Shown piece by piece: positions 1-5,048 of a stretch of 6,167 nt of DNA. The stretch comes from an uncultured Erysipelotrichaceae bacterium (lineage in GTDB: Bacteria; Bacillota_I; Bacilli_A; Erysipelotrichales; Coprobacillaceae), in contig URQL01000105.1 in the NCBI GenBank assembly GCA_900550005.1, positions 1 to 6,167 of the forward strand. Reading direction: 5' to 3'. The notes under the pieces were generated by a model, which searched no databases, was not told the origin of the DNA, and saw only the letters and a program-made list of their open reading frames with translations. A program made the translations under genes and the position numbers. The first letter of the stretch is position 1, and each line of letters opens with the position of its first letter.

Positions 1-213
1 ATTTCATATTTTTTAATGCAAATCAAATAAAAAGAAATACATATAAAACAATACTGAATGATAGGAGCATGTAATGCTTGTAACTCCATAGTTATTTTAA
101 TAAATTTAACGATTAACAGTATTTTTAGCTTATAAAAATAAGTAAATCTAATAAATGCATTTTATCACACTTAGACACATTCGTCCACAATTTTAATTAC
201 TTAATATCATCTC
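1..213. other. AT-rich flank with no supportable gene
   Basis: This stretch lies downstream of the last minus-strand gene and runs to the window edge. I read all frames and found only very short open stretches. A small imperfect hairpin with GGAG/CTCC arms sits at 64-87, but it has no U-tract and is not a convincing terminator. No terminator for the gene ending at 214 is visible. The stretch may include the promoter of a gene beyond the left edge, but no hexamer pair is good enough to call. Confidence 0.5.
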
Positions 214-690
214 CTAACTAAATCCTTTTAAACGATTAATAAACATATTGATTGGCATATAAATTTGTAATACTATAGCAACTAAAAAAGACATGTCTTC
301 TGGTTTATTTGCACTTGCTGATTCATAATCCAAATTAAATTTTTCAGCATAGTAATTAGCTTTAACTTGATGCCATTTATTTGTCACTACATAACATGTT
401 TGTAAATGATTTTTATCCATGATTTCTTTACTGTACATCATATTATGGTAGGTACTTTTCGCTTGATTTTCAATTAAAATATCTCCTGATTTTACTCCTT
501 GTTTTATTGCATAATCTTTCATACATAAAGCTTCTGAATAGGAATTATGAACACTTCCTCCACTAACAATCATCTTACATGGATTCGCTCTATAAATTTT
601 AATAGCTTTATCCATTCTAGATTTTAAAATAGAAGAAATCGTCCCATCCTCATTTGTTGGATAGCCACAAACAATAATACAGTCTTTCAT
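214..690 (-). CDS. DUF218 / YdcF-like (ElyC-SanA-YdcF) domain protein
   Basis: A 158-residue protein of the DUF218 family, whose members (YdcF, SanA, ElyC) are linked to envelope or nucleotide-related functions but mostly lack a proven reaction. Family signs in order: a short hydrophobic strand near the N-terminus (IIVCGY, 5-10), a helix with R25/D27 (SRMDKAI), the loop VSGG at 42-45, E53 in SEALCMKDY, the segment ENQAKSTYHN at 74-83 matching the family's E-x-x-S-x-T-x-x-N pattern, and VVTNKWHQVKA at 101-111 matching the VTs-x-x-H-x-x-R/KA pattern with H107. There is no N-terminal membrane anchor, unlike SanA/ElyC; a hydrophobic stretch at about 135-150 is the only possible membrane contact. 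The start codon overlaps the stop of the upstream HAD gene (TAATG), so translation is probably coupled. It ends in TAG. The family call is strong; the specific function is unknown. Confidence 0.85.
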   Translation of the reverse strand: MKDCIIVCGYPTNEDGTISSILKSRMDKAIKIYRANPCKMIVSGGSVHNSYSEALCMKDYAIKQGVKSGDILIENQAKSTYHNMMYSKEIMDKNHLQTCYVVTNKWHQVKANYYAEKFNLDYESASANKPEDMSFLVAIVLQIYMPINMFINRLKGFS

Positions 691-1535
691 TAAATTTCAA
701 TTCCTAAATGTTTGTTTAATGCATAAGCGATCCCATCTTCATCATTAGATAAAGTCACATCTTGAGCAATGGCTTTTAAATCATCAACTGCATTAGCCAT
801 TGCAATTCCTAAAGTAGCAAATTTTAATAATGAAGCATCATTATGTCCATCACCAAAAGCAATCATATCTTTTGAAGTAAACCCTAATGGTAAAATTCCT
901 TCTTGAATCGCTTTGGCTTTATCTACTCCTTTAGCCGTAAATTCAAAATAGAAAGGGCCTGTAAACATACAACTTAAAGTATCTTTAAAAGGTTCCATCA
1001 TCGCTTGATAATGTTCTTGTAAGTATTCTGGATCGGATGTCGTTAAAATCTTATTGATAGGAAAAGTAGCGAACTTAGCTAAGTCATCTACTTCACATAA
1101 TTTAAAATGTCCTCCTCTTGATTCATATTCTATAACATTAAATGGTTTTCCTTTAAATTGAATATAATTATCATAAACATTTGTGACATACATATAATCA
1201 TCTTTATCAACCATTGGTCTAACACGATCAAATTTTTTCATATGTTCTAATACGGCTTTACCTTCTTCGATAGACATCGGTTGATTAAATAAAACTTCAC
1301 CACTTTGACAATCAATGACTTTACTTCCATTATAAGCAATAAGTAATCCATGGTGACTAGCCATATCTAATTCTTTTGCGATTTCAAGTAATGCTGCTGT
1401 TGGTCTACCTGATGCTAAAACGAGTGTACATCCTTGTTCTTGTGCTTTTAATAAGGCTTGTTTTGTTTTAGGTGTGATCTTTTTTTCACTATTAAATAAA
1501 GTTCCATCAACATCCATTAATATCATTGTTTTCAT
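690..1535 (-). CDS. Cof-type HAD-IIB family phosphatase
   Basis: A 281-residue haloacid dehalogenase superfamily hydrolase of the Cof/YidA type, which dephosphorylates small phosphorylated metabolites such as sugar phosphates or cofactor precursors in the cytoplasm. Motif I is DVDGT at 8-12, with nucleophile D8 and acid D10. Motif II is S42 in LASGRP. The motif III lysine is K206 in GVDKAKAI. Motif IV is GDGHNDASLL at 228-237, with D229 and D233 binding magnesium. The type IIB cap occupies roughly 85-195. The length is typical (270-290 residues). The start is supported by AAGGAGA at 1544-1550, eight bases before the ATG. A promoter lies just upstream and a terminator separates it from the preceding operon, so this is the first gene of a two-gene unit. 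The TAA stop overlaps the next ATG by one base. The exact substrate cannot be read from sequence. Confidence 0.93.
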   Translation of the reverse strand: MKTMILMDVDGTLFNSEKKITPKTKQALLKAQEQGCTLVLASGRPTAALLEIAKELDMASHHGLLIAYNGSKVIDCQSGEVLFNQPMSIEEGKAVLEHMKKFDRVRPMVDKDDYMYVTNVYDNYIQFKGKPFNVIEYESRGGHFKLCEVDDLAKFATFPINKILTTSDPEYLQEHYQAMMEPFKDTLSCMFTGPFYFEFTAKGVDKAKAIQEGILPLGFTSKDMIAFGDGHNDASLLKFATLGIAMANAVDDLKAIAQDVTLSNDEDGIAYALNKHLGIEI

Positions 1536-1570
1536 GATCTTTGTCTCCTTTTTATTTATTCTCTGTGTTT

Positions 1571-1600
1571 ATTATAACTTAATTTGAAATGATGTGGAAA
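1571..1600 (-). promoter_or_regulatory. Promoter of the HAD phosphatase / DUF218 pair
   Basis: On the minus strand a perfect TATAAT (1571-1576) is preceded, at 18 bases, by TTTCCA (1595-1600; four of six match TTGACA). It falls between the terminator of the upstream operon and the HAD gene's ribosome binding site, which is where a promoter is needed. The -10 box is strong and the -35 box is moderate. Confidence 0.55.
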
Positions 1601-1612
1601 CCTTTTCAAAAC

Positions 1613-1639
1613 AAAAAAACCTTTCAATCTAGAAAGGTT
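1613..1639 (-). terminator. Intrinsic terminator after the GyrI-like gene
   Basis: On the minus strand AACCTTTC (1639-1632), a six-base loop and GAAAGGTT (1625-1618) form a perfect 8-bp stem, followed by a T run (1619-1613, partly in the stem). The stop codon TAA (1640-1638) overlaps the base of the stem, so the coding region ends inside its own terminator. It closes the cyclophilin-GNAT-GyrI unit. Confidence 0.8.
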
Positions 1640-2246
1640 ATACTTCAACAATTGGATATCTTACAATTGTTTTTAATTTTTCTGGTTTTACTTTTTGGGG
1701 ATCATTTAAATAAATTTCATGATGCATCCCGTTAAGTTTATAACGTTGAATGGTTACATATTCCATAATCGTTGTTGTAGTTTCGATTTCTTGATCATAA
1801 GGACCAACATGTAACATTTGCACAGATTCTCCTTCTTCATAATAATCAAAGTAAATATCTTCAATATAAGGATTATGTCTTTTACCAACAAGTTCATTTT
1901 TAATCTTATCAAAAATTTCATTTCCCATTGCTGTGGGTTGGACAATCATTAAAGTATATTTAATGTTTTCTTTTCTAGTTACATCAAAACGTCCATTATC
2001 GTAAGTGTCCCAAATGCCTTCTAATGGAGAACTCATGTAATCAGGTAATCCATTTTCACGATAATATTTTTTAACGGCTTTTGCGAATGTATGTAAAGCT
2101 TCTGATTTTTCTTTAAATTCTTCTGTACGTGGATTTCCTACACCATCAATCATAATTGATTTAAATTTAGGAACGGTCACAATATCAGGAGCTTTTGTTG
2201 TAGCATCAAATAATTCTTTATATTCCTTTTTAATGTCCTCTTTCAT
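1638..2246 (-). CDS. GyrI-like small-molecule-binding domain protein
   Basis: A 202-residue stand-alone GyrI-like (SOUL/GyrI superfamily) domain protein resembling the conserved PIRSF031644-type family. The GyrI fold in BmrR- and Rob-type regulators binds hydrophobic or cationic ligands; some stand-alone members hydrolyse small toxic compounds, but that is not shown here. Family signs are IDGVGNPR at 33-40, the segment PLEGIWD at 74-80, EGESVQMLHVGPYDQE at 138-153, and the terminal HHEIYLNDP at 175-183 followed by PEKLKTIVRYPIV at 188-200. There is no helix-turn-helix, so it is not a regulator by itself. A ribosome binding site (GAGGTGA, 2256-2262) lies at normal distance. It follows the GNAT gene by 54 bases without a terminator. 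A perfect TATAAT at 2279-2284 lacks a good -35 box, so an internal promoter is possible but unproven. Ligand or substrate is unknown. Confidence 0.88.
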   Translation of the reverse strand: MKEDIKKEYKELFDATTKAPDIVTVPKFKSIMIDGVGNPRTEEFKEKSEALHTFAKAVKKYYRENGLPDYMSSPLEGIWDTYDNGRFDVTRKENIKYTLMIVQPTAMGNEIFDKIKNELVGKRHNPYIEDIYFDYYEEGESVQMLHVGPYDQEIETTTTIMEYVTIQRYKLNGMHHEIYLNDPQKVKPEKLKTIVRYPIVEV

Positions 2247-2300
2247 TTACTCTAGTCACCTCACCCTACTTATTTAATATTATAAAAAATACCTTGCAAA

Positions 2301-2753
2301 CTACTTCTTTTCCATTCTATACATTTCTACACCCATCACTTTTTTCATTCTTTCAAGGTTTTTAAATCCTAATTTTTCATAAAATAACACAGCTTCTTTA
2401 GATGCATCTAAATAGATAGAATGTTTAGATGAATCAAGTTCATAACATCTATGCATTGCATACTTCATTAATTGTTTCCCATATCCCTTTTTTTGATGAC
2501 CAGGAAAAACAAAAATATTTGTTATTTCTTTAGCATCTTGAATTTCAATAAATCCTTCTACTTCTGGATCTTCTAAAATGTATAATTCATAATCATTTTT
2601 AAGTCTTGCTTGTATATTTTTTTCCTTAAAATAATTTTTTACAAAAAATCTTGCAAAAACAAGTTTTCTTCCTTTAGCAATGTTCTTATCAAAACATTCT
2701 AAAGCAATCATTTGAACTGTCTTTGCATCTTTTTTTTCATATGCTCTAATCAT
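2301..2753 (-). CDS. GNAT family N-acetyltransferase
   Basis: A 150-residue protein of the GCN5-related acetyltransferase superfamily, which moves an acetyl group from acetyl-CoA to an amine or other acceptor in the cytoplasm. It begins MIRAYEKKD, typical of the family's first strand. Motif A is at about 79-97 (NIFVFPGHQKKGYGKQL), with the acetyl-CoA pyrophosphate-binding loop Q87-K-K-G-Y-G92. Motif B is AVLFYEKLGF at 121-130, containing the usual tyrosine (Y125) near the CoA sulphur. No Shine-Dalgarno sequence is visible in the bases before the ATG. The start lies only two bases past the stop of the cyclophilin gene, which suggests translation by re-initiation after that gene. It ends in TAG. 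The acceptor substrate cannot be predicted; GNAT genes of this size include protein, polyamine and antibiotic acetyltransferases. Confidence 0.9.
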   Translation of the reverse strand: MIRAYEKKDAKTVQMIALECFDKNIAKGRKLVFARFFVKNYFKEKNIQARLKNDYELYILEDPEVEGFIEIQDAKEITNIFVFPGHQKKGYGKQLMKYAMHRCYELDSSKHSIYLDASKEAVLFYEKLGFKNLERMKKVMGVEMYRMEKK

Positions 2754-2755
2754 AA

Positions 2756-3238
2756 TTAGATAATTTCAATTTTTTGAATTACTTGTTTAGATAAAGGAGC
2801 ATCATTGTAATCTGTAGCTGTTTTAGCGATACGATCTACAACTTCTAATCCTTTCGTAATTTTTCCAAATGCTGCATAATCACCATCTAAATGAGGTGCA
2901 TCTTTATGCATAATAAAGAATTGACTTGAAGCTGAATCTTTTACCATTGTTCTAGCCATTGATAATACACCAGCTGTATGTTTCAAATCATTTTTAACCC
3001 CATTAGAGGCAAATTCACCTTTAATGCTTTTAGCTTCTTTATGATGTAAATTACGATCAAATCCTCCACCTTGAATCATAAAACCATCAATAACTCTATG
3101 GAAGATCATTCCATCATAAAAATTATCTTTAATTAAATTAACAAAGTTTTCAACAGTAATTGGAGCAATCTCAGGATATAATTCACCTTCCATCACTTCG
3201 CCTGTTTCCATTGTAATACGAATTTGAATTGTTTTCAT
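2756..3238 (-). CDS. Cyclophilin-type peptidyl-prolyl cis-trans isomerase
   Basis: A 160-residue single-domain cyclophilin, which catalyses isomerisation of proline peptide bonds during protein folding. There is no signal peptide, lipobox or membrane segment, so it is cytoplasmic. The catalytic core is intact: FHRV at 46-49 with the essential arginine R48, FMIQGG at 53-58, MAR at 94-96, SSQFFI at 104-109, and HLDGDYAAFG at 116-125. The position of human cyclophilin A W121 is histidine here (H116), as in many bacterial enzymes; loss of that tryptophan is associated with weak cyclosporin binding. The start is supported by AAAGGAA at 3246-3252 and a promoter at 3272-3300. It is the first gene of a probable operon with the GNAT and GyrI-like genes. 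I give no symbol because ppiB-type names are applied loosely in this group. Confidence 0.95.
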   Translation of the reverse strand: MKTIQIRITMETGEVMEGELYPEIAPITVENFVNLIKDNFYDGMIFHRVIDGFMIQGGGFDRNLHHKEAKSIKGEFASNGVKNDLKHTAGVLSMARTMVKDSASSQFFIMHKDAPHLDGDYAAFGKITKGLEVVDRIAKTATDYNDAPLSKQVIQKIEII

Positions 3239-3271
3239 TATGTAATTCCTTTCTTTTGTTATTCCTATACT

Positions 3272-3300
3272 ATTATAAGCTTTTATTTAGTAAAAATCAA
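3272..3300 (-). promoter_or_regulatory. Promoter of the cyclophilin operon
   Basis: On the minus strand TTGATT (3295-3300) and a perfect TATAAT (3272-3277) are separated by exactly 17 bases. The -35 box lies inside the last codons of the upstream DUF1294 gene, so the two transcription units overlap at the DNA level. No terminator separates them, so some read-through from DUF1294 is also likely. Confidence 0.7.
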
Positions 3301-3546
3301 ACATCTAACGCATATTAGTAACCACATAATTAAAATTATTGGTATCCCTAACACAAACTTCATTTTCTTTGTTTTATGTCTAAATAGATACATACCTAAA
3401 TAGATTCCTCCTACACCACCAACTAGTGCAAGTAAAAATAAATCTCGTTCAGGTACTCTTTGTTTGTGTTTAATTGCTTGTCTTTTGTCCCATTTCATCA
3501 CAATTAAAGCTAGAATATTTATAATGATAAAATAATAATAAACCAT
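3283..3546 (-). CDS. DUF1294 small membrane protein
   Basis: An 87-residue protein matching the DUF1294 family, small bacterial membrane proteins of unknown function. Visible features: a first membrane helix at about 2-18; the conserved N10 and the DK pair at 20-21; the cytoplasmic stretch RVPERDL at 30-36; a glycine-rich second helix at about 35-54 (LVGGVGGIYLGMYLF); the signature FRHKTKKMKF at 55-64; and a third helix at about 65-84. All signature elements are present and the length is normal, so it looks intact. A ribosome binding site (GAGGTGA, 3551-3557) sits just ahead of the ATG. A probable promoter lies at 3574-3602, so it is likely transcribed on its own. Its 3' end contains the -35 box of the next promoter. 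No function can be inferred from context. Confidence 0.9.
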   Translation of the reverse strand: MVYYYFIIINILALIVMKWDKRQAIKHKQRVPERDLFLLALVGGVGGIYLGMYLFRHKTKKMKFVLGIPIILIMWLLICVRCLIFTK

Positions 3547-3573
3547 GCTATCACCTCAATGCGAACATATAGT

Positions 3574-3602
3574 ATACTAGCATACATTTTTATTTTATAC
3601 AA
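3574..3602 (-). promoter_or_regulatory. Probable promoter of the DUF1294 gene
   Basis: On the minus strand TTGTAT (3597-3602) and TAGTAT (3574-3579) are 17 bases apart, and a TG dinucleotide one base before the -10 box gives an extended -10. A second possible -10 (TATACT) overlaps it. The ribosome binding site follows about 16 bases downstream of the -10 box. Confidence 0.45.
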
Positions 3603-3681
3603 AGACTATTTTATATTTTGATTTCAGAAATGACTAATTTATTCAAAACAAAAGCCTAATCTTTAACAATTGAAAAATATA

Positions 3682-3726
3682 AAAAGTGAAGTTGAACCTG
3701 ATTTTAAAGTACCATTCTTCACTTTT
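3682..3726 (-). terminator. Possible terminator hairpin downstream of the hydrolase gene
   Basis: AAAAGTGAAG (3682-3691) and CTTCACTTTT (3717-3726) are perfect 10-bp inverted repeats around a 25-base loop. Reading the minus strand, the stem is followed by TATATTTTTC, a T-rich tail. This is the first terminator-like structure after the gene ending at 3902, although 175 bases away. The stem is AT-rich and the loop is long, so strength is doubtful. The plus strand also has T-rich sequence after the stem, so it could act in both directions. Confidence 0.35.
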
Positions 3727-3812
3727 ATCTTTTTGTAAAATGTAGCATGAAATCTATAATTTACAAAAAATGATTTTTACGGCATCATAATAAAGTACTT
3801 TAATATCAGATT
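3695..3812. repeat. 18-bp imperfect inverted repeat pair (118 bp end to end)
   Basis: The arm at 3695-3712 and the reverse complement of 3795-3812 match at 16 of 18 positions; the core CTGATTTTAAAGTAC matches at 14 of 15. Inside, a perfect 10-bp inverted repeat TTTTTGTAAA (3730-3739) / TTTACAAAAA (3760-3769) has nearly the same centre. The whole could be a structured RNA, a small non-autonomous mobile element or chance in AT-rich DNA. I see no clear target-site duplication. Confidence 0.4.
3733..3760 (+). promoter_or_regulatory. Candidate plus-strand promoter
   Basis: TTGTAA (3733-3738) and a perfect TATAAT (3755-3760) are 16 bases apart on the plus strand, in the antisense direction to all genes here. 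The -35 box lies in the left arm of the 10-bp palindrome 3730-3739/3760-3769, and the right arm begins at the last base of the -10 box and covers the expected start site. That is operator-like, but AT-rich DNA produces such matches by chance. Confidence 0.35.
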
Positions 3813-3910
3813 ATCCATACAAATTATAAACTACAAATAATAATTAGGGTATATGTTTTTAGATGTATACTTGAGAAAATCAAAGCAATTTGGTTCTCTT
3901 TTTATTTTTT
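3767..3910 (+). ncRNA. Candidate plus-strand small RNA, about 140 nt
   Basis: This is inferred from a plus-strand promoter-like pair (3733-3760) and a plus-strand terminator (3873-3910), with no protein gene between them. The putative transcript carries a self-complementary AAAGTACTTT, then a hairpin of GTATATGTT (3849-3857) with GATGTATAC (3862-3870), nine pairs including three G-U, then the terminator hairpin. It would overlap only the last few codons of the minus-strand gene ending at 3902. I do not recognise a known RNA family. No expression evidence is available from sequence alone. Confidence 0.3.
3873..3910 (+). terminator. Plus-strand intrinsic terminator with GCAA tetraloop
   Basis: On the plus strand GAGAA, a two-base bulge and TCAAA (3873-3884) pair with TTTGG and TTCTC (3889-3898) around a GNRA-type GCAA loop. 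Next come TTTTT, A and TTTTTT (3899-3910). The U-tract is on the plus-strand side only; the minus-strand reading of the hairpin has none. No plus-strand gene lies upstream, so it implies a non-coding transcript or a relic. Its T run also encodes the lysine-rich tail and stop of the opposing gene. Confidence 0.5.
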
Positions 3911-4507
3911 CTTACTATATCTAAAATCACAATAAGGATCCCCATTAGCAATGGTTTTTGTTCTTTCTAACTTCATATCCATGATATCAGCAATGACAAA
4001 ATCCATACGACATAAATAAGCAGCTAATTTTGGGCACCCTTCATCTTGGCATAATTTACAAATACCACATTCATGGTAATCGTATCCTAAATCATATTCA
4101 TCATTTCCAGGTAAAATATCTACGACCCAATCATTTTCATATTCACGTTTATGACTATCCTTGGACCACTGCAATCTTCCTGGCATTTTTTTAGGATCTA
4201 AATAACCATTAGCATCCCCCATAACTTTATGAAATAATCTAGATGCACATAACCCTTCTTTAAATATTTCATAGTTTTCTTCCGGAGATTTTCCTGTACT
4301 TCTATTCAAAGCAATAAAGTAACTTCCCATAATATAAGAACTTAGTAATCGAGATTTACCTATATCTTTTGCTCGTTCAATAATTTTTTTATGTTCTTCA
4401 CTTATTTTTTTAGCGACTTCTTTTGAAAATCCTCTTCTTTTTAATTCTGCTTTTACAGAAGTATGATAAAAAGAATAAATTATTTTTACATTTAACGTTT
4501 CTTTCAT
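3902..4507 (-). CDS. L-2-amino-thiazoline-4-carboxylic acid hydrolase family protein
   Basis: A 201-residue member of the ATC hydrolase family (PF14196 type), named after the Pseudomonas enzyme that opens L-2-amino-delta2-thiazoline-4-carboxylate toward cysteine; most relatives in gut bacteria have no tested substrate. Family signs are in the C-terminal half: NDWVVDILPG at 125-134, YHECGICKL at 144-152, LCRMDF at 165-170, and the ending ERTKTIANGDPYCDFRY at 181-197. Cysteines 147, 150, 153 and 158 form a C-x2-C-x2-C-x4-C run, with C166 and C193 further on. I chose the ATG at 4507 because GGAGG (4516-4520) lies eight bases before it; an in-frame ATG at 4543 would overlap the Nudix gene and lacks a ribosome binding site. 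It follows the Nudix stop by 14 bases and is surely co-transcribed. The lysine tail is encoded by an A run opposite a plus-strand terminator U-tract. The family is fairly certain, the reaction is not. Confidence 0.82.
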   Translation of the reverse strand: MKETLNVKIIYSFYHTSVKAELKRRGFSKEVAKKISEEHKKIIERAKDIGKSRLLSSYIMGSYFIALNRSTGKSPEENYEIFKEGLCASRLFHKVMGDANGYLDPKKMPGRLQWSKDSHKREYENDWVVDILPGNDEYDLGYDYHECGICKLCQDEGCPKLAAYLCRMDFVIADIMDMKLERTKTIANGDPYCDFRYSKKK

Positions 4508-4515
4508 TTTGTTAA

Positions 4516-4520
4516 CCTCC
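4516..4520 (-). promoter_or_regulatory. Ribosome binding site fixing the hydrolase start
   Basis: GGAGG on the minus strand lies eight bases ahead of the ATG at 4507-4505 and immediately after the Nudix stop codon (4524-4522). It favours this start over the in-frame ATG 36 bases upstream. Confidence 0.8.
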
Positions 4521-4521
4521 G

Positions 4522-4974
4522 CTATTTCAATACGCCTTTCCACTCATGATCTTTTTCATATAGAAAGTATTCATTTATATCTTCATTAAAAAATACTTCT
4601 AACATTTCATCCATTCCTTCAGCAAGTTTTGATTGTTTCATTTCTTCTAAACTCATCCAATAAACTTCACCTTCACTAGAAGAAACTAAATGTCCTTCAT
4701 ACTGATTTGTTTTATAACATAAAACTATATACCTTGAACCATCTTCATTGATCCAATCTTTAATACCACATAATTTAGGTGAAGTAATTTTTAATCCAGT
4801 TTCTTCATAAACTTCTCTAATTACTGCATCACTAAATGCTTCCCCTTTTTCTACATGACCACCGGGAAAAGTAATGCCACCCCAATTCTTATCCACTTTA
4901 TCTTGTACAAGCACTTTATTTTCATTATGAATCATACACATGTTTGTAAGTGTAACTATTTCATTTCTATTCAT
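4522..4974 (-). CDS. Nudix hydrolase (MutT / 8-oxo-dGTP diphosphatase-like)
   Basis: A 150-residue Nudix enzyme, which cleaves a nucleoside diphosphate linked to another moiety using magnesium. The Nudix box is complete at 39-61: G39, five residues, E45, seven residues, then REVYEETGL with R53, E54, E57, E58, G60 and L61. The strand before it (WGGITFPGGH, 31-40) is typical of MutT-like members that sanitise oxidised nucleotides, but Nudix substrates are hard to predict from sequence. AGAGGT (4982-4987) lies seven bases before the ATG. A TATAAT at 5001-5006 gives a leader of about 20 bases. It is the first gene of a two-gene operon with the ATC hydrolase-like gene. It ends in TAG, directly followed by the next ribosome binding site. 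Confidence 0.92.
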   Translation of the reverse strand: MNRNEIVTLTNMCMIHNENKVLVQDKVDKNWGGITFPGGHVEKGEAFSDAVIREVYEETGLKITSPKLCGIKDWINEDGSRYIVLCYKTNQYEGHLVSSSEGEVYWMSLEEMKQSKLAEGMDEMLEVFFNEDINEYFLYEKDHEWKGVLK

Positions 4975-5000
4975 TTTTTTTACCTCTTTTTTCTAAAGTT

Positions 5001-5029
5001 ATTATACAAAAAAGAACAGGCGTATTAAA
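5001..5029 (-). promoter_or_regulatory. Promoter of the Nudix-hydrolase operon
   Basis: A perfect TATAAT (5001-5006) on the minus strand follows the preceding terminator's U-tract by one base. The element 17 bases upstream is TTTAAT (5024-5029), a weak -35 box lying in the loop of that terminator hairpin. Promoter and terminator are therefore interleaved. Confidence 0.5.
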
Positions 5030-5037
5030 CCTGTTCT
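5008..5037 (-). terminator. Intrinsic terminator after the DUF2798 pseudogene
   Basis: On the minus strand AGAACAGG (5037-5030), a nine-base loop and CCTGTTCT (5020-5013) make a perfect 8-bp stem with four G-C pairs, followed by a T run (5013-5008). It starts 12 bases after the final stop codon of the broken DUF2798 gene. It is one of the cleanest terminators in the window. Confidence 0.85.
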
Positions 5038-5048
5038 AATAAATAAAT

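Larger units (their letters stand above)
3547..3901. other. 355-base intergenic region with nested inverted repeats
   Basis: No protein gene is supported here on either strand; the longest plus-strand start (ATG at 3770) encodes only six residues without a ribosome binding site. The region holds the DUF1294 promoter at its left end, three inverted-repeat pairs (3682-3726, 3695-3812, 3730-3769), a plus-strand promoter-like pair, and a plus-strand terminator at its right end. It is far richer in structure than the other gaps in this window, which are short and contain only a promoter or a terminator. Confidence 0.7.

Noticed and set aside
64..87. Terminator for the DUF218 gene
   Set aside because: The GGAG/CTCC hairpin has only four outer pairs, no U-tract on either strand, and is far from the stop codon.
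214..1535. A toxin-antitoxin or defence pair formed by the two overlapping genes
   Set aside because: Both are ordinary conserved enzymes or domains (HAD phosphatase and DUF218) with complete motifs; overlap alone does not support such a role.
1754..1945. 63-residue open frame on the minus strand inside the GyrI-like gene
   Set aside because: It lies wholly within a well-supported gene in another frame, and its lysine/leucine/methionine-rich translation has no recognisable domain.
3695..3812. Insertion sequence or MITE
   Set aside because: Inverted repeats are present but there is no transposase remnant and no clear target-site duplication; a genome-wide copy search would be needed.
4508..4543. 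Upstream ATG at 4543 as start of the ATC hydrolase-like protein
   Set aside because: It overlaps the Nudix gene and has no ribosome binding site, whereas GGAGG stands eight bases before the ATG at 4507.
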